This document shows, piece after piece, positions 1 through 8,472 of a stretch of 53,564 bases of DNA (its first letter is position 1; each line of letters opens with the position of its first letter). The DNA comes from Parabacteroides acidifaciens. Its GTDB lineage: Bacteria > Bacteroidota > Bacteroidia > Bacteroidales > Tannerellaceae. The stretch is from the NCBI RefSeq assembly GCF_003363715.1, contig NZ_QREV01000022.1, positions 1 through 53,564 of the forward strand, written 5' to 3'. The notes under the pieces were generated by a model. It was not told the origin of the DNA. It worked only from the letters and a program-made list of their open reading frames with translations, and made no database searches. The translations under genes were made by a program, and so were the position numbers.

Positions 1-50
1 AAACGTACGTATTCACATACAAAATACAAAAGTTAACAAACGTACGGTAT
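1..50. repeat. Two CGTACG palindromes before DUF6383 gene 1
   Basis: CGTACG cores lie at 4-9 and 41-46, each preceded by AAA, in an AT-rich stretch just upstream of the first DUF6383 gene. The same core forms the centre of the two 34-bp palindromes upstream of the second DUF6383 gene. The window begins inside the first site, so its left arm cannot be seen. Possible recombination or regulator sites; the function is inferred only from the shared position. Confidence 0.4.
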
Positions 51-97
51 GAACTGAACTTTTTATAAACATTAGTATTAATATTAAATTTAGAATT

Positions 98-3000
98 ATG
101 AACAAAAAGTTTTCTACTCTTTTGGCAGGAGTTGCATTGTTAGGTGCGATGAATGCCAACGCAGGGGACCCTGTGACATCCTTGAAGAAGACGGGTAACG
201 GCTTGTACCAATTGAAAGCTGAGCAAGGAGTTCTTACTATGACTCCGAATGGCGCTTTGGTACTGGAATCCGATATTTCTTCTGCAAATTTAGCAAGTAC
301 ATTGTGGTGCATCGAAGTAACCGAAGAAGGTTATGGTAAAGCTCCTATCTTCGACTTTACAAACAAGGCTACCGGCCAGCGTTTGGATATCCAATATGCA
401 GGTACGCTGTTGGAAGGACTGGAAAAAGAAAAAGCTTCTTATACAGAAGAAGATTCTACTCGTGTAGGCGGTGAAATTTCCGGTTGGGCATTTTTGAACC
501 AGTACACTTCTATTCCGACAGCAGAACAAGAAGGTAAGACGCTGTATTCTTATTTCAAGGCTGACTCTGTAATAGGGTTGTGTTTAGCAGATGTGGAGAC
601 TGTTGCTGACGAGTCTGTAAAAGTCATGGTTAAAAAATTAGGCGCAGCCGATGCTTACGCAGATGCTGCTGCTGGATCAGAATTACTTAAGTTCTCTCTG
701 GTTGAAGCCGACATGATCCGTTTGCAAGCTCCCGAAATCAATACGATGTTAGGTTTGCAGACTGCCGATAAAGGTGTTGCGCTGAATTTCACTCCGGACG
801 AACAGGGTGAAAAGGTTGAGGTTGCTAACCCGTTCAATGGAAAGAATGCAGGCAAGTTCCTGGCAGAAGCTATTGAAGGTGAAGATGGTGACGATTATGT
901 ATTTATCTTGACTACAGACAGTTCTTATCTGCGTGTCGATACTTCTATCGTTAATGCAAGTGGCGAAAGATTCCGTGCATTCAAGTGGTCTGATCTGAGC
1001 TATGCTAAACGTCAGGCAAGTACGGCAGAAACGAAGCCGACTTCAGCTGCCGACTCTATTGGTAATACAGATATTGCAGGCCAGTACAAATTTGCGTTCT
1101 CTTACTATCCTTCAAAAGATAGCTTGGTTATTCAGGTAAAAGAAGCAAAAGTTTATGATCCGATAAACGGTGAAGATGGTTCAAGCTGGGTTGATGGTTC
1201 GGAAACAACTTTGCCTGCACTTGCAGAACAGCCAGATGGCGATGAAACAGCTGGTGCAAACAACTTCGTAACCGTTCAGGACTTGATCAAAAACAAAGTT
1301 CGTATCGTAACGATCTATGACAAGAAAGAAACCGATATTACTTTAGGTTTCACAGGTTGTGAAGCTGGTTACAATGGTCGTACTTCCGTTGATGATGGTT
1401 TGTATTTCATCATGAACCAGAAAGGCCAATATTTGGCTTCTCCGATCCATAAGAATGGTGATTTGGAATGGGTTACAGTTAAAGCAGACGAACAGCTTCC
1501 TGCTCATATGCCGGCTTACCAGTGGGTTGTATTGAAGAAGAACACAGGTGAGAAAGTAGAAAAATATTCTCCTGTTACTGTAACGAACCGTGAATATCCT
1601 AATCAGACAACTGTATCTCAGTTGATGAAGGCTGAAGGTGCAAAATATATGACTGCTTCTGACGATCTTTATGCAAGTGAAGACTCTCTGATCTTTGTAC
1701 AGGTAAAAGAAGCAGCAGGTGTTAAGGGTAACGCTGATCTGATTGCTGAAGCTTATCAGGATACATTACTTGGTTTCAAGAACATCAAAGATGCTAAGTT
1801 CTTCTTAGATGAATACACATTCAAATATCTGCATCCGTATGCAACTGGCGAAAATAGCAAATATTTGGCTAAGGGTGCTGGAAAAGATTCTCTGTTGAAT
1901 GTATTGAATGGTAAGGATGCGTTCCGTCTGGTTGAAAAGAAGTGGGCTAATTATGGTTATGCCGGTACTGCTGCTGAATTGAAGAGAGCCGGTATCAAGA
2001 AACTGTATAGAGTTTCTTATTCTATCCAGTTGAAAGATGCCTTTATGGGTGAAGCTGCTGAAGCTAAATATGCAATGTCTAAATACTTCGGTGCTCCTGC
2101 TGACAGCTTCTTCTTCAAAGAAAACAACCATTATGAAGGCGAATGCTTCTATGCAATCGTAAAGGCTGATGATGAGACTATCGGTGATTACAAAGCCGGT
2201 GTAACAGATGATATCCTGGATGCAACCGTTAAGGTTCAGCCGCTGGGCGAAACAAGAACTTCTGCATTTGCTATCAACCCGGATAACACTCCTCTGTATC
2301 GTCGCTTCAACAACGTAAATCTTGGCGAAAGCGCAACTGATGGTCGTGATAGCCTGAGATTCTTCGAAAATGTTCGTAAAGAATATTTGATGGACGAAAA
2401 CAACCGCGAAGGTGGTTTGATGGATGCTAATGTAAGTTATGCAGGTATGTGGACTGCCGATAAAGCAACAGGCTTGGCATTCCAGATCGATACAGCTTGG
2501 GTTGGTCGTGGCCGTGGTTATATCAAACCGCAGTACCTGATCTCTGTAAATCATAATGATTTCGAAGGTGTAGAAGGTACTCCTTGTACAGAAGATGGTC
2601 CGCACATCACTCCTGACGGACAGATCACTGACGATCCTATGTTGTGTAAACATGCTCATCCGGCAATCCCGGGCTTCGAAAGAGCTAAATATCTGGTAAG
2701 CTTCCAGGATTCTGTTGATGTTTACGGTCAGGATAAACCTTATGCCGATATCGCAGGTGGTTACACTCGCGTAGGTTTCGTAGAAGGTATCCGTGTTGCT
2801 GATACATTGTGGATTTTACCGGCTGAATATAGAAGCGTAGCTAATGATAAGATCGACTTCAAGGCTTTGGAAAAAGCTGATTCTACACTGTTCGCAGATG
2901 AAGGCGTACATATTAAGAACCTGTTGTCTCAGGACAAGCACAAGAACTATACTTGGTCATTCCGTTATGTACATCCTGAAAATGCAGCTAACGTTACAGC

Positions 3001-3427
3001 AGAAGGTAAAGAAAACTCATTCCTGTTCGAATCTAACAACTATGACGGCGAAAATATCGCTCCTGAAAATGCAGCATGGTTGAAGATCCAGAACGGTTGT
3101 GTTGTTCTGACAAAAGATCCTTCTTTGTTCTCTAACGCTAAGACTGGCGGTGACGGTGCATTGGTATTCAATGTTGAAAACAAAGAAAACGATGAGCTGG
3201 CTACAGACAATGAAACAATCGCTACATCTGAAGTAACAGTAATAGCTCAGAATGGCGCTGTAAGAATTGCTAACGCCGAAGGTAAGAAAGTGGTTATCAC
3301 TAATATCTTAGGCCAGACAGTAGCTAACACAGTAATCACTTCAAGCGACGCTGTAATCGCTGCTCCTGCCGGTGTAGTTGTTGTAGCTGTTGAAGGTGAA
3401 GAAGCTGTTAAAGCTATCGTTAAATAA
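98..3427 (+). CDS. DUF6383-type secreted surface protein (copy 1)
   Basis: Protein of 1109 residues with a signal peptide (MNKKFSTLLAGVALLGAMNANA) and a long body with no recognisable enzyme domain, rich in Asp, Glu, Ala, Tyr and Lys. The last 65 residues carry the hallmark of the family: EVTVIAQNG, GKKVVITNILGQTVANTVI, APAGVVVVAVEG, ending EAVKAIVK. That tail resembles type A sorting domains of the type IX secretion system (a GK.v.i.nilGq strand followed by aPaGvyvv), so export to the cell surface is a reasonable inference. Known Parabacteroides proteins of this size and ending are annotated DUF6383, and some surface glycoproteins of the genus are S-layer-like and phase variable. The start is fixed by the signal peptide and by a leader (TTTAGAATTATGAACAAAA) matching that of the second copy at 15405. 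The middle differs strongly from that copy. A very large antisense frame inside it is a shadow. Confidence 0.8.
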   Translation: MNKKFSTLLAGVALLGAMNANAGDPVTSLKKTGNGLYQLKAEQGVLTMTPNGALVLESDISSANLASTLWCIEVTEEGYGKAPIFDFTNKATGQRLDIQYAGTLLEGLEKEKASYTEEDSTRVGGEISGWAFLNQYTSIPTAEQEGKTLYSYFKADSVIGLCLADVETVADESVKVMVKKLGAADAYADAAAGSELLKFSLVEADMIRLQAPEINTMLGLQTADKGVALNFTPDEQGEKVEVANPFNGKNAGKFLAEAIEGEDGDDYVFILTTDSSYLRVDTSIVNASGERFRAFKWSDLSYAKRQASTAETKPTSAADSIGNTDIAGQYKFAFSYYPSKDSLVIQVKEAKVYDPINGEDGSSWVDGSETTLPALAEQPDGDETAGANNFVTVQDLIKNKVRIVTIYDKKETDITLGFTGCEAGYNGRTSVDDGLYFIMNQKGQYLASPIHKNGDLEWVTVKADEQLPAHMPAYQWVVLKKNTGEKVEKYSPVTVTNREYPNQTTVSQLMKAEGAKYMTASDDLYASEDSLIFVQVKEAAGVKGNADLIAEAYQDTLLGFKNIKDAKFFLDEYTFKYLHPYATGENSKYLAKGAGKDSLLNVLNGKDAFRLVEKKWANYGYAGTAAELKRAGIKKLYRVSYSIQLKDAFMGEAAEAKYAMSKYFGAPADSFFFKENNHYEGECFYAIVKADDETIGDYKAGVTDDILDATVKVQPLGETRTSAFAINPDNTPLYRRFNNVNLGESATDGRDSLRFFENVRKEYLMDENNREGGLMDANVSYAGMWTADKATGLAFQIDTAWVGRGRGYIKPQYLISVNHNDFEGVEGTPCTEDGPHITPDGQITDDPMLCKHAHPAIPGFERAKYLVSFQDSVDVYGQDKPYADIAGGYTRVGFVEGIRVADTLWILPAEYRSVANDKIDFKALEKADSTLFADEGVHIKNLLSQDKHKNYTWSFRYVHPENAANVTAEGKENSFLFESNNYDGENIAPENAAWLKIQNGCVVLTKDPSLFSNAKTGGDGALVFNVENKENDELATDNETIATSEVTVIAQNGAVRIANAEGKKVVITNILGQTVANTVITSSDAVIAAPAGVVVVAVEGEEAVKAIVK

Positions 3428-3454
3428 GAAAATATAATCAATAATGACCATGCG

Positions 3455-3570
3455 TCCGGTCCTTTCGACCGTTCAATTAACCCGTGAGGGCGAACAAGTG
3501 GTACATTAATACTAAAGTAAAAAAATAAGTATGCTGCCCGTACTTCTGTGAAGAAAGAGAGCAGATAAAG
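3455..3570 (+). other. Conserved structured 3' UTR of DUF6383 gene 1
   Basis: After the stop codon come a small hairpin (CGGTC/GACCG, 3457-3471), the blocks GGCGAACAAGTGGT (3489-3502) and TAATACTAAAGTAA (3507-3520), and a second hairpin CTGC (3534-3537)/GCAG (3561-3564) holding TCTGTGAAGA at 3545-3554. The same parts, in the same order, follow the second DUF6383 gene, with the same 23-nt loop and the same motif offset. This is unlikely to be chance and suggests a conserved RNA element. Confidence 0.55.
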
Positions 3571-3573
3571 AAC

Positions 3574-3616
3574 AAGCCCTGACGGAATATTCCGCCAGGG
3601 CTTCGTTTTTTATTTC
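3574..3616 (+). terminator. Rho-independent terminator of DUF6383 gene 1
   Basis: Strong hairpin with arms AAGCCCTG and CAGGGCTT (3574-3603), with CGGA/TCCG pairing inside, followed by a T-rich run. It has the same AAGCCC.../...GGGCTT form as the terminator after the second DUF6383 gene. Confidence 0.85.
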
Positions 3617-3643
3617 GTAATAGGAATATTGAAAAACTATTTA

Positions 3644-3651
3644 TATCTTTG
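3644..3651 (+). promoter_or_regulatory. Bacteroidetes -7 element for the nucleotidyltransferase gene
   Basis: TATCTTTG matches TAnnTTTG. Transcription would begin near 3658, after the two earliest in-frame starts, which supports the ATG at 3679. No clear -33 TTG at the usual spacing. Confidence 0.45.
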
Positions 3652-3678
3652 CTAATGCGTTTAAAGACAGAAGGAAAT

Positions 3679-3984
3679 ATGAATGCTATCTTACAAAATC
3701 GAATAGAAGCCATAAAAGATTTATGCCGGCGATACAAAGTGAAGAGTTTGTATTCCTTTGGGTCTGTCAATACTCATAAATTTACGGAACATAGTGATAT
3801 TGATTTACTGATAGAGTTTGAGTCTGATATTTCAATTGAAGAATATACAGATAACTATTTCTCTTTGAGGGAGAAACTTGTTGAACTGTTTAAGAGAAAA
3901 ATAGATTTGGTCACCCAGCGCTCTCTCTCCAATCCCTTTTTTATTGCAGATATAGAACAAAGTAAGAAATTGATATATCAGTAA
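3679..3984 (+). CDS. MNT-type nucleotidyltransferase domain protein
   Basis: A protein of about 101 residues with the minimal nucleotidyltransferase fold: GS(VNTHKFTEH)SDIDLLIEF gives the GS motif and the two metal-binding aspartates, and KIDLV gives the third acidic residue. Families of this size (MntA/COG1669) usually pair with a HEPN protein as an antitoxin that AMPylates its partner. No HEPN gene follows: the next 70 bases are non-coding and then a gene ends on the other strand. The start at 3679 is preferred because an AGAAGG stretch lies just upstream and the promoter -7 box overlaps the earlier candidates. It may be an orphan antitoxin or an independent enzyme. Confidence 0.75.
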   Translation: MNAILQNRIEAIKDLCRRYKVKSLYSFGSVNTHKFTEHSDIDLLIEFESDISIEEYTDNYFSLREKLVELFKRKIDLVTQRSLSNPFFIADIEQSKKLIYQ

Positions 3985-4057
3985 GGATTTGCCAAAGCTG
4001 GAAAAGCAAGTAAATACCTTGCTAAACCAGCAGACGATCCTTTGACATTAATACTAC

Positions 4058-5203
4058 TTATAACGCCGCAAACCTTTCATCCCCTTTGTCCGTTACCGCC
4101 GTACATTCCATCTCTACCAGCCAACCGGTGCGGCAGACAGGGGCGCGGACGATGATATGGGGAAGATTCGGATGATGTTTATTCAGATATTGCTTAACCC
4201 GTGCATAGTCCGCCGTGTCGCGGATGTAGATGACGGCTTGCATGATGTCGTCGAGGGTGGCGCCGGCTTCTTGCAGGAGGGCGGTGATATTCTCGATCAT
4301 GCGGGAAGCTTGCTGCATGACATCGCCGGGGTGGACGATTTCGCCGTAGCGGTCGATGCTGGCTGTGCCGGAGATGAAGATATGGCGGCGGTCGCCATAC
4401 GTGACAGCGGTTCCCCGCTCGAAGGTGACGCCGTATTCATACGTGCGGTTCAGGTGATCGGGAGCGTATAGATATTGGATTTGCTCCGGACAGATACCCG
4501 AAACAGCATATGTGTCCATCGTGACGAATACCATCGGGTCGACGTAGCGCCCTTCGATTCCCGTGCTGGCAATGAAATGCGTCTCTTCCGTCAGGTTTTG
4601 TGTGGCAAACACCTCTTTGCGGGCTTTGACTACGCCCGGATAGTTTACGTCTACATTCTGAACGAATATCCAGGTCCGCAGGCAGTTGGCTGCCAGTGTG
4701 CATCCGGCATCCGTCAGTTGCATGATGTAATCGCGGAAAATCAGGCGCGTCTGATATTCCGAATTGGCGGCTCTGTTGCATTGGTTGGCGCCTAAAAGCT
4801 GGCTGTATGCGCTGTGGCGCGCTTCGAACAACCCGCTTGGCAAGACCTGTGTCTGCACACCCGTTTGCAGCCAGGCCCACAAAGCTATCTTTGTCCCGTT
4901 CATCGGCGCCTGCTGCACAATAGAAAGCGCACAATAGGGAGAAAGGCGTTCCCGTTCCATCAGTTCGTCCGTCTGGTTGGTCACGTCGCTCAGGAAATAA
5001 CGCCGGAAAATGGCAACCGGATTACCCGGCAGTTCGGTTACACAACGCGCGTAGGCTTCTTGTATCTGTTGTAATTGAGCGTGGAAATCCTCCATGCAAT
5101 CCGTCTGCCGGAAAAGAAGATGGTATTCCGTGATACCTTTGGTTGATTGAAAAGAGGTGATTTGCACCTCTGTAGTGTCGTATGTTTTCCTTATCAGGTC
5201 CAT
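4058..5203 (-). CDS. RidA/chorismatase-like protein, copy 2 (last gene of operon)
   Basis: 381 residues. The C-terminal part (about 247-375) is a RidA/YjgF-type domain with HIFISGTASID, a helix around MIENITALLQEAGATLDDI and the closing RAPVCRTGWLVEMEC segment, where Rid proteins carry the functional Arg and Glu. The N-terminal 240 residues are not part of RidA; the two-part build and length resemble chorismatases of the FkbO/Hyg5 type (a RidA-like half beside a divergent half). I cannot confirm chorismatase residues by eye, so the activity is open: chorismate hydrolysis, imine deamination or a ligand-binding role. No signal peptide, so cytoplasmic. It is a close paralogue of the gene at 6582-7736, sharing for example NVDVNY.GVVKARKEVF and YEYGVTFERGTAVTYGDR. 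It lies 43 bases after the regulator gene. Confidence 0.7.
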   Translation of the reverse strand: MDLIRKTYDTTEVQITSFQSTKGITEYHLLFRQTDCMEDFHAQLQQIQEAYARCVTELPGNPVAIFRRYFLSDVTNQTDELMERERLSPYCALSIVQQAPMNGTKIALWAWLQTGVQTQVLPSGLFEARHSAYSQLLGANQCNRAANSEYQTRLIFRDYIMQLTDAGCTLAANCLRTWIFVQNVDVNYPGVVKARKEVFATQNLTEETHFIASTGIEGRYVDPMVFVTMDTYAVSGICPEQIQYLYAPDHLNRTYEYGVTFERGTAVTYGDRRHIFISGTASIDRYGEIVHPGDVMQQASRMIENITALLQEAGATLDDIMQAVIYIRDTADYARVKQYLNKHHPNLPHIIVRAPVCRTGWLVEMECTAVTDKGDERFAAL

Positions 5204-5246
5204 AAATGTTGTGTTTTTGCAGTTGATCGTAAAGATAAGGAAAATA

Positions 5247-5855
5247 TCAGTTGTTCAAATCCTTTAGCTCGATCAATTTGTTGACGATCGCGTAAACGGT
5301 CAGGCCGCTTGCACTGTGTACCTGCAGTTTACGGGCTATGTTCCGGCGGTGGGTGATGACGGTATGCGTAGAGAGATAAAGCCTGTCGGCTATCTCCCGG
5401 TTTGTCATGCCTTTCACTACGCAGACCACGATTTCCTTTTCGCGTCCGCTGAGCGTCTGCTGGTCGTCGCTTTCCCCTTCTGTCTCCGGAATCTCTTCGG
5501 CGTTGAGCCGTTCCAGCTTATGTCTCAATTCGTCGGCGCTGTCGTAGACCGATATCTGGTCGTCGTAGGCATGGAGTTGAACCGGATCGCATACGTTATA
5601 TATAAGGGCAATACATTTCATATCCGGGCATCCGCATTCCTCTTTCAGATGTTGGAAGTTTGTGCTTCCCGGCAAGCAAGGATTGATAATCAGAATGTCC
5701 GGCTTATAGATGCGTAAGCCTTCCGTCAGACAGTCTGCCGCTGTTATTTCCGATATCTGGATGCGGAATCCTGGCAATCGTTTCAGCAGCGTTTCCAGTC
5801 CGCACCGGATGATGGCGGAGGGTTCGGCTATCGCTATTTTTATATTTGTGGACAT
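5247..5855 (-). CDS. LuxR/NarL-family regulator with degenerate receiver
   Basis: 202 residues. Residues 5-110 have the outline of a response-regulator receiver, but the usual acidic pair is Glu11-Pro12, the phospho-acceptor position is Asn58 (PDILIINPCLP, where NarL-type proteins have Asp), and the conserved Lys is not evident. Residues 135-198 are a clean LuxR-type helix-turn-helix: LSGREKEIV, KGMTNREIADRLYLSTHTV, HRRNIARKL. It therefore probably binds DNA but is unlikely to be switched by Asp phosphorylation; a small ligand, redox state or a protein partner are options. It sits between hemerythrin and RidA-like genes (gaps of 12 and 43 bases), and no histidine kinase gene is nearby. It is the obvious candidate to control the nine-gene operon itself. 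Confidence 0.85.
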   Translation of the reverse strand: MSTNIKIAIAEPSAIIRCGLETLLKRLPGFRIQISEITAADCLTEGLRIYKPDILIINPCLPGSTNFQHLKEECGCPDMKCIALIYNVCDPVQLHAYDDQISVYDSADELRHKLERLNAEEIPETEGESDDQQTLSGREKEIVVCVVKGMTNREIADRLYLSTHTVITHRRNIARKLQVHSASGLTVYAIVNKLIELKDLNN

Positions 5856-5867
5856 GATCGGTTGTTT

Positions 5868-6572
5868 TTATTGTTTTTCCAAAGACAAGATAGCGGGTAC
5901 GAAGATATAGTCTTCTACACGGTTGTGAGAAGCCAGATCCTGTTCGGTAGCGAAAATATCGAACAGGACACTGTTGAGCAGGTTACTGTCCGGCCCCGGA
6001 TAGTATTTGAGAAGCAGGTTTTTCAGTTCCGTAATCTTTCCCTCGATCTGGTCGTGCCGTTTACGGAAGATGGAGATGTTATATTTCGGGTCCTTTTCCC
6101 CTTTCAGCAGGTTGCGGACGTAGGGGAAAACGGTCTTTTCCTCGTACGACATATGCTTGTGCACTTCCTCTGCATATTCGTCGAAGAAGCGGCGGATCAC
6201 GTAGGCCACGTCTTTCGGGCAGCTCGCGATCGCTTCTGTCAGTTTATGGCGGATATGGGGCAGTCGGAAGTTCAGGAAGTAGTCGTGCGCATTGTGCAGG
6301 TACGTGATCAGCGAGGAGATGGATATATCCTTGTTGTAGCCGGCAACCGGAACCGCTTCCGCATCCGTCAGGAAGTTGACGACAGTCAGGAAAGTAGGCG
6401 TATCGATTTCGTTCTGCCGGCATACTTCCCCGATGTTTTTCTCTCCGAACCCCAGGTCGATCCCGAAGCGGCTCATCACAAGAACCATCGGATAATTCTC
6501 GCATATCAGGTCGCTCATCTTGTCCGCTTCCCTGTATTTTCCGTTCTTCATGTTTCCCATATCTTTTATCAT
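5868..6572 (-). CDS. Hemerythrin-domain protein (Ric/YtfE-like)
   Basis: About 234 residues, soluble. Residues 85-225 carry a di-iron hemerythrin pattern: His93/His96/His106, His140-x3-Glu144, His173 and His216-x3-Glu220. This matches the layout of RIC proteins (YtfE/ScdA), which bind a di-iron centre and help repair iron-sulfur clusters after nitric oxide or oxidative damage. The N-terminal 85 residues correspond to the region where YtfE has its ScdA_N domain, but the Cys-Cys motif is not present here. Internal starts at Met5 or Met8 are equally possible. It is the seventh gene of the operon, 9 bases after one RidA-like gene and 12 before the regulator. Oxygen, NO or iron sensing is possible; the function is inferred from the family. 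Confidence 0.8.
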   Translation of the reverse strand: MIKDMGNMKNGKYREADKMSDLICENYPMVLVMSRFGIDLGFGEKNIGEVCRQNEIDTPTFLTVVNFLTDAEAVPVAGYNKDISISSLITYLHNAHDYFLNFRLPHIRHKLTEAIASCPKDVAYVIRRFFDEYAEEVHKHMSYEEKTVFPYVRNLLKGEKDPKYNISIFRKRHDQIEGKITELKNLLLKYYPGPDSNLLNSVLFDIFATEQDLASHNRVEDYIFVPAILSLEKQ

Positions 6573-6581
6573 TTTAGGTTT

Positions 6582-7736
6582 TTATAAGCATGCAAATTGC
6601 GGAGCATCTGCCGGTATGACCGCCATACATTCCGTCTCGATCAGCCAGCCCGGGCGGCAGACAGGTGCGTGTACGATCAGGTGGGGGAGTGATGGATAGT
6701 GGTTTTCTATGTATTGGCTGACCACCTGGTAGTCCGCCGGGTCGCGCAGGTAAACGATTGCCTGCGTGATATCATCCATTCCGGCTCCGGCCTCCTGCAA
6801 CAGGGCTTCGATGTTCTCCAGCATCCGCTGCGTCTGCTTTATGATGTCGCCGGGATAGACGATCTCGCCTTTGTTGTCGATGCTGGCCGTTCCGGAGATG
6901 AATATCTGCTTCCGGTCACCGTAGGTTACGGCTGTCCCCCGTTCGAAAGTCACCCCATACTCGTAGGTCGGGTTGAGATGGGTAGGGGCGTAGAGGAAAC
7001 GGATTTGCTCCGGTTGCAGGCCGTCGACGGCGTAGCTGTCCATTTGAACCAATACGTTCGGGTCGGCATGGCGTCCTTCTATTCCTGTACTGGAAATATA
7101 GTGTGTTTTCTCCGTCAATCCCTGGGTGATGAATACCTCTTTGCGCGCTTTTACTACGCCGGAATAGTTGACGTCCACGTTCTGGACGAAAAACCAGGTG
7201 CGGATGCAGTTGGCGGCGAGCGTGCAATGTTCTTCCGTCAGTTGCAGGATGTAATTGTTGAGTAGCAGACGCGTCTGATATTCGGAGTTGGAAGCCTTGT
7301 TGGCCGCTCCGCCTTCCCAGAAATGACGGTAGCCGTTGTGCGAGACTTCCGCCAGTCCGTTATTGCAGTTCTGCACGTTCATCTCCGTCTGCAGATAAGC
7401 CCAGAGCGCGATCTTGCTGCCGTTCAGGGGAGCCTGCTGCACGATCGAGAGCGGGCAGCACGAGCTCTCGCATTCCCATTCCGTGACCAGGTCGGCCTGG
7501 TTGGCTGCATCGCTCAGGAAGTAGCGGCGGAATACGGCCATTGCGTGGGCCGGCAATTCTTCCGTCACTGCTTTGGCGTATGCTTTTTGCAGGTTTTCCA
7601 ACTGGCTGCGGAAAGGCAGGCAAGGATCGGTGACGGACATCAGTAACTGATATTCCGCCACTCCTCCTTTTCCTGTGAAAGAACAAATTTGAACGTGTAT
7701 GGTGTCGTGTTCGTATGTTTTTGTTGTCAATGTCAT
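6582..7736 (-). CDS. RidA/chorismatase-like protein, copy 1
   Basis: 384 residues, paralogue of the gene at 4058-5203 over its whole length, including the unusual N-terminal half (YQLL/YHLLF, YFLSD..NQ, CPLSIVQQAPLNGSKIALWAYLQT). The C-terminal RidA-like domain shows QIFISGTASID, MLENIEALLQEAGAGMDDI and RPGWLIETEC. No export signal. Keeping two diverged copies on either side of hemerythrin and a regulator suggests that the pair acts together, perhaps as a hetero-oligomer (RidA proteins are trimers), or that each has its own ligand. It starts 12 bases after the cytochrome c lipoprotein stop. The exact reaction is unknown. Confidence 0.7.
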   Translation of the reverse strand: MTLTTKTYEHDTIHVQICSFTGKGGVAEYQLLMSVTDPCLPFRSQLENLQKAYAKAVTEELPAHAMAVFRRYFLSDAANQADLVTEWECESSCCPLSIVQQAPLNGSKIALWAYLQTEMNVQNCNNGLAEVSHNGYRHFWEGGAANKASNSEYQTRLLLNNYILQLTEEHCTLAANCIRTWFFVQNVDVNYSGVVKARKEVFITQGLTEKTHYISSTGIEGRHADPNVLVQMDSYAVDGLQPEQIRFLYAPTHLNPTYEYGVTFERGTAVTYGDRKQIFISGTASIDNKGEIVYPGDIIKQTQRMLENIEALLQEAGAGMDDITQAIVYLRDPADYQVVSQYIENHYPSLPHLIVHAPVCRPGWLIETECMAVIPADAPQFACL

Positions 7737-7748
7737 GTGTCGGTACGT

Positions 7749-8468
7749 TTAATTATCAGGGGCATCCTCCTGTATCCAGGTTTTGATAAGCGCTAATACT
7801 TCCTGTTTGCCGGTACTGTTGAACATGTCCTTATGATAGTCGTTGTCTTCCAGTATTTCCGGCAGATAGCTGTTGTTCGGATTGCCCGGGTCTACATATT
7901 TCTTCTTGTCCGGCGAAAGGGGTGCTTCCACATCCACCAGTGCCGCATAGGACTTATCGCGTGTCAGGTTCAGTTTTCCGGCGACCTGTGTGCTTCCTCC
8001 GTGGCAGGCTATGCAGTTCGCATCGAACACCTGCTCCTGGATTCTGCCGTAGCTGGCCAACTCCAACGCGTCCACGTCGATGACGATATTATCGCCGGAC
8101 TTGTCTACTTCGTACGTATAATATGTATAGACGATGTCCAACCCGTTGCTGACGACGGCAATGCAGATTTTCCGCGTGTCGTCCTTCAGGTTGTTCAGTG
8201 TGACGGAGATCGTCTTGTCTGCGTTGACCGGTTTGGAGAAACGCTTGTTCTGCGTCGGCGTATCCGAATTGTCTCCGAGGGCGACGAGCGACAGGTAATT
8301 CTTTTTTGGCCATGCCCCCAGTCCTTTGAACCGGACGTTTACGGTTGCCGTCCGGCCCAGGTCGACCGGTGTTTCCTCCGGATATATTTTCCCTTCGTCG
8401 CAAGCTGCCAGCAAGAGGGCGGCAAGGAAAAGCAGGACTCCGTTTTTTAGGGATATCATTCGTCTCAT
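7749..8468 (-). CDS. Mono-haem cytochrome c lipoprotein
   Basis: Lipoprotein of about 239 residues; lipobox LLAAC after a hydrophobic stretch, mature chain beginning CDEGKIYPEE. The middle is a beta-rich region (residues about 35-135) of unknown type. The C-terminal part carries one haem c site, CIACH, with a plausible Met ligand near HKDMF close to the end. The start at 8468 (MRRMISLKN) lies 4 bases after the upstream stop; the longer frame would place a poor leader before the signal peptide. It probably passes electrons in the periplasm, perhaps to or from the di-haem oxidoreductase of the same operon. Confidence 0.75.
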   Translation of the reverse strand: MRRMISLKNGVLLFLAALLLAACDEGKIYPEETPVDLGRTATVNVRFKGLGAWPKKNYLSLVALGDNSDTPTQNKRFSKPVNADKTISVTLNNLKDDTRKICIAVVSNGLDIVYTYYTYEVDKSGDNIVIDVDALELASYGRIQEQVFDANCIACHGGSTQVAGKLNLTRDKSYAALVDVEAPLSPDKKKYVDPGNPNNSYLPEILEDNDYHKDMFNSTGKQEVLALIKTWIQEDAPDN

Positions 8469-8472
8469 CTTG

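Noticed and set aside
1805-2659. 284-codon antisense frame inside DUF6383 gene 1
   Set aside because: Lies wholly within a well-supported gene, Ser/Ile/Thr-rich without domains, no promoter of its own.
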